This document shows positions 52,366-61,674 of a stretch of 64,000 bases of DNA, piece after piece (the first letter of the stretch is position 1; every line of letters begins with the position of its first letter). The notes beneath the pieces were generated by a model. The model saw nothing but the letters and a program-made list of their open reading frames with translations, was not told where the DNA came from and ran no database searches. Origin of the DNA: Brevundimonas sp. (GTDB lineage: Bacteria; Pseudomonadota; Alphaproteobacteria; Caulobacterales; Caulobacteraceae); the NCBI RefSeq assembly GCF_027487935.1, contig NZ_JAIYCP010000015.1, positions 62,001-126,000 of the forward strand, written 5' to 3'. The position numbers and the translations under genes are program-made.

Positions 52366-54771
52366 ATGCGCTTTCCATTCGCTTTCCAAGCCGCTTCGAT
52401 GGATCGGCCGGTTCGTGAGATTGAGCGAGCGAACCGCATTGTCAGTGTGCGCGCGCCTGAGGGCTGGCCAGATGTCCAGGTCGAGGCATGGCTGGATTGG
52501 GCCGACGCCGAAGGGCTTCGTTGGGAAAGCGATGATGGCCTTGTGGAAGTCATGCTCGCCTGGGCCCGCCGTTTTGACCCCGCGAAGGCAGAGAGCCTCG
52601 CAGCAACCATGCTGCTGGGACTGGCCACACCCTCACGCCCAACGCAGATTTCGGCCAGCGTGACCGATCTGTCTGAGCCCGACGCATCCCGAAGGCTTCG
52701 GGCAGCCTCAGCGCTGCGAAGGGGCCAACGACTGGCTGCCGGAGCCATTGATGCCGCAGCGGCGGGACTCCAACGGGTGACTGACGCCGTGTACCGTTGT
52801 GAAGGCCAGCGTAGCGACTGCGGCGACCCGCTGAAAAATCCCGCCCTGATGCGGGCTGCCCTTGCCGCAAGAAGCATGGGAGCCGCCGACCCAGACATTG
52901 TTCGGGCCATTCAGGGTGAGCGGTTCGACGTCGCTCAGCCGCCACTGTTGCCTGCACCTCCACTCCTGGCGCTCGCCGACCGGGCCATGGTCGCCTCCGG
53001 CGCGCCCGAAGCCCTGGCAGCCGCTGAGGCCGGTCTGGACGGTGACCTGATTTTGGTATTCGACCCGGAAACTGCCGAGGCCGTGTCCAGCTCTCCCAGG
53101 GTCCCGGCGGTCCTTCTTTCTCTTTCCGCGCTGAAGCAGGCCGTCGGGCCGCAGTTTGAACCCGTACTCTCAGAACTGGTCCACCTCTGGACGACAGCCC
53201 TCTCAGGGGCTGGAAATCCGGTCGTGGCCATAGGGCTCGGAGGACTGGCCGATCACGTGCTTGGCAGCGCCCCATCAAGCGAGATCTCCTGGGTCGATGA
53301 ACTTGCGAAAGGCGTCCAATCGGCGGCAGGCGATGTAACGGTCTCCCTGTTCGTCGATGACAGCGAGGCCGGTCTCCGGCTGGGTCTGACGCCGCTTTCG
53401 GTTTTCGAGACTTGGCAGACCGCGGATGGAAGCGTGTCACAACGCCTGCGATCCTCGGTGGCCGCTGCGATTGCTCATCTGGGCGGCGATGTCGAAGCCG
53501 CTGAGCGTTGGCTTTTCGGACATCAAACCCTTTTTGAAGCGCCGGGGATCGATCATTCGGCCTTGCGGGCAAGGGGCTTTACCGATGTAGAGCTCGACGG
53601 GCTGGAACAGGCCCTCACTCAGGTCGGGACCCTGGCTGATGCATTCCGGTCGCCGACCCTTGACGCCGGTTTTCTACGAGATGTGCTGGGGTTCGATGGC
53701 GCAGCCGGCGAACTCCTGCCTCAGCTGGGTTTTTCCGCCAACGACATCGCCCTGGCGCAGGCCTGGACCTTCGGCCACGGTGATCTGGCCGGCTGGAGCG
53801 GCGCTCCGGATGGACTTCAGTCGATCCTGGCGGACTTGGCGAGCTTCGAGGCTGGTCTCCGCGCCAGGTTGGATACGATCAGTGCGATCCCGGACATCGC
53901 TCCAGTCCGCATCGACTGGCGCACCACACCGGCCCAAGCTGCGCGGCTCATGTCAGACGCCGCACGGGAAAGCAGGCGCGCCATCCGGCTGAAAAGGGCC
54001 GCACCGCCTTCCGGGCCGCTGCTCGATCTGGTCGAGGCCGAGCCGGCATCGAGACCCCGCCGCTGGGAGCCGGAAGCAAGAGCCGTCGAACGGATCGTGG
54101 AAAAGGTGGTCGAGCGAGACCGCACGCGCCGCAAACTGCCCGACCGCCGCAAGGGCTACATCCAGAAGGCAGCTGTCGGTGGGCACAAGGTCTATGTCCA
54201 CACCGGCGAATATGAAGACGGAGAACTCGGCGAGATCTTCATCGACATGCACAAGGAGGGGGCTGCGTTCCGCTCACTCATGAACAACTTCGCCATAGCG
54301 ATCTCGATAGGCCTCCAGTACGGCGTTCCGCTGGAAGAGTTCGTGGATGCCTTCGTCTTTACCCGTTTTGAGCCGGCCGGGACCGTCACGGGGAATGATT
54401 CAATCAAGTCGGCGACATCGATCCTCGATTACATTTTCCGGGAACTCGGCGTCTCCTATCTGGATCGGCATGAGCTGGCCAATGCGGCACCCGATCCGCT
54501 CAGCGGCAACGGTCTGGGCGCACTGGAAGGCGATGCAAACACACCGGAAGCCGTGCCGGCCGCCCGTTTCATCTCCAAGGGCTTCGCGCGCGGTACCGCA
54601 ACGGACAATCTGGTGGTCCTGCCCTTTGGTCAGAAGCGGGAGATGCCGATGGTAGCCCCTGTCGCCAACGAGGCGGTGGCCTGCCCGGCCTGTGGTGACT
54701 TCTCGCTTCAGCAGCGCGGCGCCGGCTGGATCTGCGATACCTGCGGGGCAGCCCCTTCGATGCAGGGTTAG
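52366..54771 (+). CDS. Class II ribonucleotide-reductase-like TSCPD protein lacking active-site blocks
   Basis: An 801-residue protein. The C-terminal third matches the vitamin B12-dependent ribonucleotide reductase Nrd[14 protein letters not shown], then the TSCPD domain ([20 protein letters not shown], about 610-700), and a terminal zinc ribbon with CPAC (773-776) and CDTC (790-793). The middle ([24 protein letters not shown]) and [20 protein letters not shown] also resemble NrdJ. The catalytic segments I would expect (radical cysteine, finger-loop, CNLASINL-like) are missing, and NrdJ is about 1,200 residues. The final redox cysteine of the GCS tail is replaced by GAAPSMQG. Probably not a reductase; it may regulate, bind nucleotides, or be a relic. 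Start 52366 fits the MRF beginning of NrdJ. Confidence 0.75.
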   Translation: MRFPFAFQAASMDRPVREIERANRIVSVRAPEGWPDVQVEAWLDWADAEGLRWESDDGLVEVMLAWARRFDPAKAESLAATMLLGLATPSRPTQISASVTDLSEPDASRRLRAASALRRGQRLAAGAIDAAAAGLQRVTDAVYRCEGQRSDCGDPLKNPALMRAALAARSMGAADPDIVRAIQGERFDVAQPPLLPAPPLLALADRAMVASGAPEALAAAEAGLDGDLILVFDPETAEAVSSSPRVPAVLLSLSALKQAVGPQFEPVLSELVHLWTTALSGAGNPVVAIGLGGLADHVLGSAPSSEISWVDELAKGVQSAAGDVTVSLFVDDSEAGLRLGLTPLSVFETWQTADGSVSQRLRSSVAAAIAHLGGDVEAAERWLFGHQTLFEAPGIDHSALRARGFTDVELDGLEQALTQVGTLADAFRSPTLDAGFLRDVLGFDGAAGELLPQLGFSANDIALAQAWTFGHGDLAGWSGAPDGLQSILADLASFEAGLRARLDTISAIPDIAPVRIDWRTTPAQAARLMSDAARESRRAIRLKRAAPPSGPLLDLVEAEPASRPRRWEPEARAVERIVEKVVERDRTRRKLPDRRKGYIQKAAVGGHKVYVHTGEYEDGELGEIFIDMHKEGAAFRSLMNNFAIAISIGLQYGVPLEEFVDAFVFTRFEPAGTVTGNDSIKSATSILDYIFRELGVSYLDRHELANAAPDPLSGNGLGALEGDANTPEAVPAARFISKGFARGTATDNLVVLPFGQKREMPMVAPVANEAVACPACGDFSLQQRGAGWICDTCGAAPSMQG

Positions 54772-54835
54772 TCAACTTTTTGGTGTCATCGTGAAACCGT
54801 TCTGTCCGCACCTGAGGCCGAGACCGGAGCCCGCG

Positions 54836-55345
54836 ATGAAACTGATCCTGACCGTAGCCGCCCTCGCCGCCGTCGCCCTGCCTGCGGTCGCCCAGAACGC
54901 GAGCCAGATCGCGAGGGTGCGCGGGGGATCCAGTTGCGCGGGCTGCAACCTGTTCCAGGGCGCTTTTTCGGGCCTGGAAGCCCGTGGACTGAATCTGTCC
55001 GGGGCAAGACTGCGGCAGGCAGACCTGAGCCTCGCGGTGATGAACCGGACCCGGTTCACCAACGCGGATCTGCGGGACGTAGAGGCCTATGGCGGCGTTT
55101 TTTCCGGATCGCACTTCTCGGGTGCTGACTTGACCAATGCCAGCTTTGTGGGGGCCTACCTGGACGGATCGTCCTTCTCGGGAGCCAACCTCTCGGGGGT
55201 GAATTTCTCGGGCGCGTCGATGCGAGGCGCTACTGGACTGACCCAAGATCGTCTTGATCAGGCCTGCGGCGACGAGGCGACCCGGCTGCCCGTCGGCCTG
55301 TCCATTCCCCTCTGCCAGAGGCCCATGGACCTTACAGGGAATTAA
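54836..55345 (+). CDS. Exported pentapeptide-repeat protein, short paralog
   Basis: A 169-residue product with a signal peptide (MKLILTVAALAAVALPAVAQ). A CAGC motif follows, then about 14 pentapeptide units of A(D/N)LXX type (for example GADLTNASFVGAYLDGSSFS), which fold as a right-handed quadrilateral beta helix. The C-terminus DQACGDEATRLPVGLSIPLC is shared with the next gene. The two Cys at each end may cap the helix through disulfides in the periplasm. Role unknown. Confidence 0.8.
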   Translation: MKLILTVAALAAVALPAVAQNASQIARVRGGSSCAGCNLFQGAFSGLEARGLNLSGARLRQADLSLAVMNRTRFTNADLRDVEAYGGVFSGSHFSGADLTNASFVGAYLDGSSFSGANLSGVNFSGASMRGATGLTQDRLDQACGDEATRLPVGLSIPLCQRPMDLTGN

Positions 55346-55381
55346 GTAGGGCTGGCATGGGTTTGAGGTCATGAAAGAGGC

Positions 55382-56299
55382 GTGAAACAGTCCGCTTCCT
55401 CCCTGTCCCGTCGTCTCCAGCCCGCTGGCCTTGCGTTCACCGCGGCGATGGCTTTTGTCGTTCTGGCGGGTCCGGCCGGGGCCGAGACCCAGCTGCAGTT
55501 CCAGTACCAGGATCGGGACGTCGCCCGCATGGTGTCGCTGGGTGGCAGCTGCAATCGCTGCGAGCTGTCTGGCCGGGATCTCACCGGCGCGGCCTTTACC
55601 GGCGCAGTCTTCACTAACGCCACCCTGGTCGGTGCCAATCTGCGGGGCGCCGAGTTGACCGGGTCGAACTTCTCCGGCAGCGACTTCAGCCGGGCTGACC
55701 TGTCGGGCGCAGAGATGGTCGGAGCAAATTTCACCGGGGCCAATTTCTCGGGTTCGGACCTGACGGGCGCAGAAGTCATCGGCGCGACCCTCGTGCGGGT
55801 GCGTCTTGCGGGAGCAGATCTCACAGGGGCTGCTCTGGATGGAGCCAATCTGAACAGCGCGGTCCTGACCGGCGCAGACCTCAGCGCGGCCGAGTTGAAC
55901 GCCGTCACTCTGGCCAACGTGAATGCCCGATCGGCGGACTTCTCCGACGCGGAAATCGCCATGTCCGACCTGACAAACGGGGATTTCCGCTCGGCCGACT
56001 TCAGCAATGCGATCCTGAACGGGGCCCGCCTGACCGGAGGCCGGTTCGGCGGTGCAGACTTCGAAGGAGCTTCCATGGCCCGGACCGACATCCGGGGTGC
56101 GGACCTGTCCGGAGCCGAGGGCCTGAGCCAGTCGCAGATCAGCCGTGCCTGCGGCGACGCGGCGACCCGCCTGCCCGGCCGACTGACCGTCCGGGTCTGC
56201 CGCGGCGTCAGCATTGTGCGGGTCGCCCCGCCTGCAGCGCCGACACCACCGGTACCGCCCCGCTCGCGAAACACGGTCGTCAGTAGCAGCGACCGCTGA
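55382..56299 (+). CDS. Exported pentapeptide-repeat protein, long paralog
   Basis: A 305-residue product with a signal peptide (LAFTAAMAFVVLAGPAGA). After GGSCNRCELSG come about 35 pentapeptides (for example GANLRGAELTGSNFSGSDFS). The end ACGDAATRLPGRLTVRVC matches the paralog, followed by a Pro-rich tail. The start is GTG at 55382, 36 bases after the previous stop. The pair is a tandem duplication with different helix lengths. Convergent with aspS after 9 bases. No partner is known. Confidence 0.8.
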   Translation: MKQSASSLSRRLQPAGLAFTAAMAFVVLAGPAGAETQLQFQYQDRDVARMVSLGGSCNRCELSGRDLTGAAFTGAVFTNATLVGANLRGAELTGSNFSGSDFSRADLSGAEMVGANFTGANFSGSDLTGAEVIGATLVRVRLAGADLTGAALDGANLNSAVLTGADLSAAELNAVTLANVNARSADFSDAEIAMSDLTNGDFRSADFSNAILNGARLTGGRFGGADFEGASMARTDIRGADLSGAEGLSQSQISRACGDAATRLPGRLTVRVCRGVSIVRVAPPAAPTPPVPPRSRNTVVSSSDR

Positions 56300-56308
56300 T
56301 TTCCGGCG

Positions 56309-58090
56309 TCAGACCTTCAGCGGCAGGGCCGCGCGAATGTGTAGCTCCTTGTACTGCCGCTCGGCCGCATCGGACGGCGCGCTCATCAGCAGATCCTGAC
56401 CCTGCTGGTTCAGCGGGAAGGCGATGACCTCGCGGATCGCGACCTGGTTGGCCAGCAGCATGACGATCCGGTCGATGCCGGGGGCCAGACCGCCGTGCGG
56501 CGGCGCGCCATAGCGGAAGGCGTTGAGCATGCCGCCGAACTGGTCCTCGACGACCGAGGCGTCATAGCCCGCGATCTCGAAGGCCTTGAGCATGATGTCG
56601 GCCTTGTGGTTCCGGATCGCGCCGGAGCAGAGCTCATAGCCATTGCAGACGATGTCGTATTGGTAGGCGAGGATATCGAGCGGGTCCTTGGTGGTCAGGG
56701 CCTCCATCTCGCCCTGCGGCATCGAGAAGGGGTTGTGCGAGAAGTCGACCTTCTTTTCTTCCTCGCTCCACTCGAACATCGGGAAGTCGACGATCCAGCA
56801 GAATTTGAACTCGTCGTCCGAAATCAGGTTCAGGTCCTGGCCCAGTTTGGTGCGGGCGTTTCCGGCGAATTTGTAGAAGACCGACGGATCGCCGGCGGCG
56901 AAGAAGGCGGCGTCACCCTTGCCCATGGCCAGGGACTTCATCAGGGCGTCGGTCGCCTCGGCACCGAGGTTCTTGGCGATCGGACCGCCCCAGCTTCCCT
57001 GGTCCTCGGACCAGAAGATGTAGCCGAGGCCCGGCTGGCCCTCGCCCTGGGCCCAACTGTTCATCCGGTCGCAGAAGGCGCGCGAGCCGCCGGTCGGGGC
57101 GGGAATGGCCCAGACAGCGTTCTTCGCGTCTGCCCCGAGGATCTTGTTGAACAGGCCGAAGCCGCCGTCGCGGAAATGGTCCGAGACGTCCTTCATCTCG
57201 ATCGGGTTGCGCAGGTCCGGCTTGTCGGTGCCGAACAGGGAGATGGCCTCCCGATACGGGATACGGACGAAGGGATAGGGGTCGACCGTCTTGCCGTCGG
57301 CAAACTCCTCGAACACACCATGCATGACGGGCTCGATGGCCGCGAAAACATCCTCTTGCGTGACGAAGCTCATCTCGACGTCGAGCTGGTAGAACTCCAG
57401 CGACCGGTCAGCGCGCAGGTCCTCGTCGCGGAAACAGGGGGCGATCTGGAAATAGCGGTCGAAGCCAGAGACCATCAGGAGCTGTTTGAACTGCTGCGGG
57501 GCCTGCGGCAGGGCGTAGAATTTGCCCGGATGCAGGCGCGACGGAACGAGGAAGTCGCGGGCGCCTTCGGGCGACGAGGCCGTCAGGATGGGGGTCTGGT
57601 ATTCGAGAAAGCCCTGCTGAACCATGCGCTGGCGGATCGAGGAGATCACACGCGAGCGCAGCACGATGTTCTTGTGCAGGGTCTCGCGACGCAGATCGAG
57701 GTAGCGGTGCTTGAGGCGAATTTCCTCGGGATATTCGGGCTCGCCGAAGACCGGCAGGGGCAGTTCGGCGGCTTCGGACAGGACCTCGACGCCGGTGACG
57801 CGCAGCTCGACCTCGCCGGTCGGCAGGTTGGCGTTCACGACCGAGGCCTCGCGGGCCACGACCTCGCCGTCGACGCGGATGACGCTCTCGGCGCGCAGGC
57901 GTTCGACGGCCTCGAAGCCCGGCGTCTCGGGGTGCAGCACCAACTGCGTCAGGCCGTAGTGGTCGCGCAGGTCGATGAACAACAGGCCGCCGTGGTCGCG
58001 CTTGCGGTGGACCCAGCCGGAGAGGCGGACGCTGGATCCGGCATCGGCCAGACGGAGGGCGCCGCAGGTGTGGGAGCGGTAGGCGTGCAT
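56309..58090 (-). CDS. aspS: Aspartyl-tRNA synthetase (bacterial type)
   Basis: A 593-residue class IIb synthetase. The N-terminal OB anticodon domain ([23 protein letters not shown]) is followed by motif 1 (about 130-160), motif 2 ([24 protein letters not shown]), the bacterial insertion domain, and motif 3 ([16 protein letters not shown]). With gatCAB present and no asnS seen, it may be non-discriminating and also aspartylate tRNA-Asn. The start at 58090 is set by homology. Confidence 0.97.
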   Translation of the reverse strand: MHAYRSHTCGALRLADAGSSVRLSGWVHRKRDHGGLLFIDLRDHYGLTQLVLHPETPGFEAVERLRAESVIRVDGEVVAREASVVNANLPTGEVELRVTGVEVLSEAAELPLPVFGEPEYPEEIRLKHRYLDLRRETLHKNIVLRSRVISSIRQRMVQQGFLEYQTPILTASSPEGARDFLVPSRLHPGKFYALPQAPQQFKQLLMVSGFDRYFQIAPCFRDEDLRADRSLEFYQLDVEMSFVTQEDVFAAIEPVMHGVFEEFADGKTVDPYPFVRIPYREAISLFGTDKPDLRNPIEMKDVSDHFRDGGFGLFNKILGADAKNAVWAIPAPTGGSRAFCDRMNSWAQGEGQPGLGYIFWSEDQGSWGGPIAKNLGAEATDALMKSLAMGKGDAAFFAAGDPSVFYKFAGNARTKLGQDLNLISDDEFKFCWIVDFPMFEWSEEEKKVDFSHNPFSMPQGEMEALTTKDPLDILAYQYDIVCNGYELCSGAIRNHKADIMLKAFEIAGYDASVVEDQFGGMLNAFRYGAPPHGGLAPGIDRIVMLLANQVAIREVIAFPLNQQGQDLLMSAPSDAAERQYKELHIRAALPLKV

Positions 58091-58356
58091 GGTCGGTTCG
58101 TCTTGGATTACAGGCCGCAAACGGCGCAATTCGGGAGGGCGGAAGGGCGCATCATCGCCCCGGAAAGTCAAGGTTTGCGGCCTGACAGGGGTCAAAAGAC
58201 ACGACCCGTCCGAAAATCCAGAAAAGCTGTCTTGTCGATACATTCGCCCCTTCGCCGCGCTGTTGATCAACCGAGGCTAGCCGAACCCTGCGTCAGGAAC
58301 GGACGCAGGCGCTGTTCGGGCCCGGGCTGGACCGATTGATGGGGTAAGACGGCAGC

Positions 58357-58398
58357 ATCGGGGGTCGGGAAGACGCTGAAGATCGGGGTCGGGAAGAC
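58357..58398. repeat. Direct repeat in the aspS-hdaA intergenic region
   Basis: ATCGGGGGTCGGGAAGAC (58357-58374) and ATCGGGGTCGGGAAGAC (58382-58398) are near-identical and offset by 25 bases. They lie in the 387-base gap between divergent aspS and hdaA. The rest of that gap shows no gene; promoters for both directions must be there, but no clear -35/-10 is seen. Confidence 0.6.
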
Positions 58399-58477
58399 AG
58401 CCCGCGCGTCCACAGGCGCGTGACCTTGTCCACGGGCGTGCGAGCCGTCCCGTCCCCCGTCTGCTATGAGGGAGCCG

Positions 58478-59161
58478 ATGACCGCCCGCCCCTCGCCCGC
58501 CGACCAGATGCGATTGCCGCTGCAGCGCGACCTGCCCGAGGGGGCCGAGGGTTTCGTCGTGTCGGACTGCAACCGGGCGGCGGTCGAGGCGCTGGCGGAC
58601 TGGCCCAATCTGATCGGCGGGGTGATGGCGATCTGCGGGCCGGCCGGTTGCGGCAAGAGCCGGCTGGGACAGATCTGGGCCGAACGGGTCGGGGCAGTGG
58701 CCATCCAGGGCGCCGAGGCCGCGCTGATCGATCCGCTGGGGCTGGAGGGGCGGCCGGTGCTGCTGGACCCGGCCCGGGACGTGGACGACGAGACCCTGTT
58801 CCACCTGATCAACCTGGCCCAGTCACCGGGCGGGGCCCTGTTGATGGTGGCGCGGTCGGCGCCGTCCAGCTGGGAGGCCACCCTGCCCGACCTGCGCTCG
58901 CGGCTGGATGCGGTCATCAGTGTGCCGATGGAGGTTCCCGACGATGCGGTCCTGTCGGCCATGCTGGCCGCGCGGTTCGCCGAGCGCGGCATTCGTCCGC
59001 AGAAGGATGTCGTGCCCTATCTTGTGCGCCGTATCGACCGGTCGGCCGCGGCGGCGGCGGATGTGGTCGAGCGGCTGGATGACCTGCACAGGCCGGTGAC
59101 CCGGGCACTGGCGCGGGAGGTTGTGGAGGGGGCGGAGGCGAGCGGGGAGCTGTTTGAGTAG
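58478..59161 (+). CDS. hdaA: HdaA, DnaA-related regulator of replication initiation
   Basis: A 227-residue DnaA-like AAA+ protein without a DNA-binding domain. With the beta clamp it stimulates DnaA-ATP hydrolysis after initiation. The N-terminal clamp-binding motif is QMRLPL (10-15), Walker A is GPAGCGKS (55-62), and the sensor-type segment DAVISVPMEVPDDAVLSAML follows. The ATG at 58478 has AGGGAG upstream; 58466 is an alternative. Its usual alphaproteobacterial neighbours (purM, ppk) are not here. Confidence 0.88.
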   Translation: MTARPSPADQMRLPLQRDLPEGAEGFVVSDCNRAAVEALADWPNLIGGVMAICGPAGCGKSRLGQIWAERVGAVAIQGAEAALIDPLGLEGRPVLLDPARDVDDETLFHLINLAQSPGGALLMVARSAPSSWEATLPDLRSRLDAVISVPMEVPDDAVLSAMLAARFAERGIRPQKDVVPYLVRRIDRSAAAAADVVERLDDLHRPVTRALAREVVEGAEASGELFE

Positions 59162-59184
59162 ACTTCCGGGCTCGCCCAGTCTCC

Positions 59185-59322
59185 CCGTCATCCTCGGGCT
59201 TGACCCGAGGATCAAAAGACGGGCGAGGCTGGGCGATTGAGAATGCCCACGCGACAGCGACTCCAAGCCCGACTACGCAGCACCGGACGGTCTGATCCTC
59301 GGGTCAAGCCCGAGGATGACGG
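59185..59322. repeat. Dispersed paired inverted-repeat element, second copy of the 45475 type
   Basis: CCGTCATCCTCGGGCTTGAC at 59185-59204 and its inverse, ending at 59322, flank a unique middle. The arms are identical to those at 45475-45611. It is intergenic, between hdaA and the 59369 gene. Confidence 0.9.
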
Positions 59323-59368
59323 CCTAGACATTGGCGGCCGGCGACAAAGCACGGCGTCAGCGACCTGC

Positions 59369-59698
59369 TCACTGGCGCGACCAGAACCTCCACCAAGGCC
59401 GCGTCCTGACCTGGATCCATTCACCGCCCCCGTCAGGCCTCTGGAATTCTGCCCCACCTATCGAAATCGTTGATTCAGACTGACCCGTGACTTCAACCAG
59501 CGACGGCTGAAACCAGGCTGACGGAAGCGTTCGGTCGAAGTCGACATTGATGGCGCAGTCGTCTTCCGCATCACCGATGACCTCGACGTTCGTCAGGCTT
59601 ACGGTTGTCAAGCCGAACACAACACCCTCGGCCCCGCCGTAGCCTGCCGCGTCCGTAACGGGAGTCGAGCGAATCTGAACGTTGTCGAACATCGGCAT
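59369..59698 (-). CDS. Hypothetical protein downstream of gatB
   Basis: A 109-residue product (MPMFDNVQIRSTPVTDAAGY...) with VSLTNVEVIGDAEDDCAINVDFD and LPSAWFQPSLVEVTG. It begins four bases after the gatB stop, so it is probably translated from the same mRNA. I recall similar small proteins in other bacteria but know no function. The N-terminal ATG could be 59698 or 59692. No membrane segment. Confidence 0.65.
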   Translation of the reverse strand: MPMFDNVQIRSTPVTDAAGYGGAEGVVFGLTTVSLTNVEVIGDAEDDCAINVDFDRTLPSAWFQPSLVEVTGQSESTISIGGAEFQRPDGGGEWIQVRTRPWWRFWSRQ

Positions 59699-59702
59699 TG
59701 GG

Positions 59703-61208
59703 TCACAGCCCCAGCTTGGCCTTCAGGATGTCGTTGACCGCGGCGGGATTGGCCTTGCCGCCGGTGGCCTTCATGACCTGGCCGACGAACCAGCCCAGCG
59801 ACTGGGGCTTTTCGGCGACGCCGGCGGCCTTGTCGGGGTTGGCGGCGATGATCTCGTCGATGGCCCGCTCGATCGCCCCGGTGTCAGTGACCTGTTTCAG
59901 GCCGTGCTTTTCGACGACCTCGGCGGGCGAGCCTTCGCCGTTCCAGACGTGGTCAAAGACTTCCTTGGCGATCTTCGACGAAATGACATTGGCCTCGATC
60001 AGTTCGACCAGCTGGGCGACATGGGCGGCCGGGACCGGGCTCTGGTCAAAGTCGAGGTGGTCCGCGGCGAGACGGGCCGACAGCTCATTGGTCACCCAGT
60101 TCGACACCAATTTGGCATCCCGGCCCTTGGCGGCGGCCTCGAAATAGTCGGCCTTGGCCTGTTCCGAGATCAGGACCACGGCGTCGTATTGCGACAGGCC
60201 GTAGTCGGCCATCAGGCGGCGGCGCTTGGCGTCGGGCAGCTCAGGCAGATTGGCCTTGATGTCGTCGATCCAGGCCTGCTCCAGCTCCAGGGGCAGCAGG
60301 TCGGGGTCCGGGAAATAGCGATAGTCCATCGCCTCTTCCTTGGACCGCATCGAACGGGTCTCGCCGGCTGTGGGGTCGTAGAGGCGGGTCTCCTGGGTCA
60401 CCTTGCCGCCGTCCTCCAGGATCTCGATCTGGCGCCGGGCCTCATAGTTGATGGCCTGGGAGATGAAGCGGAACGAATTGACGTTCTTGATCTCACAGCG
60501 GGTGCCCAGATGGCTGAAGTCGCCGGTCGCCTTGAACTTCGCATACTGGCCCTCGCGACAGACCGAGACGTTCACATCAGCGCGGAGATTGCCCTTCTCC
60601 ATGTCGCCGTCGCAGGTGCCGAGATAGATCAGGATGGTCCGGATCTTCTTGACGTAAGCCACGGCTTCTTCGGGCGAACGGATGTCCGGACGCGACACGA
60701 TCTCCATCAGGGCCGTGCCGGCGCGGTTCAGGTCGACATAGCTCTCGGTCGGCGACAGGTCGTGGATCAGCTTGCCCGCATCCTGTTCCAGATGCAGGCG
60801 CTCGATGCCGACGTTGAAGAAGGAGCCGTCCTCGGCCTCGACCTCGACGACGCCCTCGCCGACGATCGGGAAATAGAGCTGGCTGATCTGATAGCCGGTG
60901 GGCAGGTCGGGGTAGAAATAGTTCTTCCGGTCAAACTGGCTGCGCCTGTTGATCTGCGCATTGAGGCCCAGGCCGGTACGGACCGCCTGTTCGACGCAGT
61001 GGCTGTTCAGGGTCGGCAGCATGCCGGGGAAGCCGGCGTCGACCAGCGACACCTGCTCGTTCGGGCCTGCGCCGAAGCCGACGGCAGCGCCCGAGAACAG
61101 CTTGGCCTTGGAGGCCACCTGGGCGTGGATTTCCAGGCCCATGACGATTTCCCAGGCGCCGGTGCGGCCCTGGATGAGTTTGGACAGAGAGGTCGCTGTG
61201 TCGGTCAT
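59703..61208 (-). CDS. gatB: Asp/Glu-tRNA amidotransferase subunit B
   Basis: A 501-residue subunit with the kinase-like cradle domain ([22 protein letters not shown]), the [14 protein letters not shown] segment and the C-terminal GatB/YqeY domain. GatCAB amidates Glu-tRNA(Gln) and Asp-tRNA(Asn). gatA and gatC lie about 470 bases upstream on the same strand, with one opposite-strand gene between. Confidence 0.97.
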   Translation of the reverse strand: MTDTATSLSKLIQGRTGAWEIVMGLEIHAQVASKAKLFSGAAVGFGAGPNEQVSLVDAGFPGMLPTLNSHCVEQAVRTGLGLNAQINRRSQFDRKNYFYPDLPTGYQISQLYFPIVGEGVVEVEAEDGSFFNVGIERLHLEQDAGKLIHDLSPTESYVDLNRAGTALMEIVSRPDIRSPEEAVAYVKKIRTILIYLGTCDGDMEKGNLRADVNVSVCREGQYAKFKATGDFSHLGTRCEIKNVNSFRFISQAINYEARRQIEILEDGGKVTQETRLYDPTAGETRSMRSKEEAMDYRYFPDPDLLPLELEQAWIDDIKANLPELPDAKRRRLMADYGLSQYDAVVLISEQAKADYFEAAAKGRDAKLVSNWVTNELSARLAADHLDFDQSPVPAAHVAQLVELIEANVISSKIAKEVFDHVWNGEGSPAEVVEKHGLKQVTDTGAIERAIDEIIAANPDKAAGVAEKPQSLGWFVGQVMKATGGKANPAAVNDILKAKLGL

Positions 61209-61305
61209 GGGCCTGTCCTAGCGTCCAGTCGGCCTTGAGGAAAGTTCCGGTCTTGAGAGCGTCACGAAAAGACGCTTAGCTGGTGCCTCAATCCCGGAGG
61301 AAACC

Positions 61306-61632
61306 ATGTCAAAACTCGCCGCTGCCCTCGCCTCGATCGCCCTCGCCGCCGTCGCGGGCACTGCCCTCGCCCAGACCCAGACGCCGCCCCCGGCCGCGCC
61401 GGCTCCGGCCGCTGCCCGGCCGACGATCGCCAGCCCGATCAAGGACCTGATCGCCAACGCGCAGACCCGCGCCGTGCTGGAAAAGCATCTGCCCGGCATT
61501 TCACAACACCCTGCCTTGCCGCAGTTTCAGGACATGACGCTGGCCCAGGTAGCTCCGGCGTCGAACGGCGTCCTGACACCGGAACTCATCGCCGCGATCG
61601 ATGCCGACCTGAAGGCCCTGCCGGCCACCTAG
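61306..61632 (+). CDS. Small exported hypothetical protein
   Basis: A 108-residue product with a signal peptide (MSKLAAALASIALAAVAGTA, cleaved at ALAQ), a Pro/Ala-rich stretch, then SPIKDLIANAQTRAVLEKHLPGISQHP and FQDMTLAQVAPASNGVLT. It has a good ribosome binding site (GGAGGAAACC). The layout is common in alphaproteobacteria; function unknown. It separates gatB from gatA on the opposite strand. Confidence 0.75.
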   Translation: MSKLAAALASIALAAVAGTALAQTQTPPPAAPAPAAARPTIASPIKDLIANAQTRAVLEKHLPGISQHPALPQFQDMTLAQVAPASNGVLTPELIAAIDADLKALPAT

Positions 61633-61642
61633 GGCTTCCGGA

Positions 61643-61671
61643 TCCCTCTCCTTGCGGGGAGAGGGACCTTT
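61643..61671 (+). terminator. Terminator between the small exported gene and gatA
   Basis: TCCCTCTCC and GGAGAGGGA form a 9-bp stem around a short loop, followed by CCTTTTCC. It could also end gatA on the minus strand. Confidence 0.65.
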
Positions 61672-61674
61672 TCC

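Noticed and set aside
56495..58339. Long plus-strand open frame opposite aspS (614 codons)
   Set aside because: Shadow of aspS codons; no start signal or recognisable domain.
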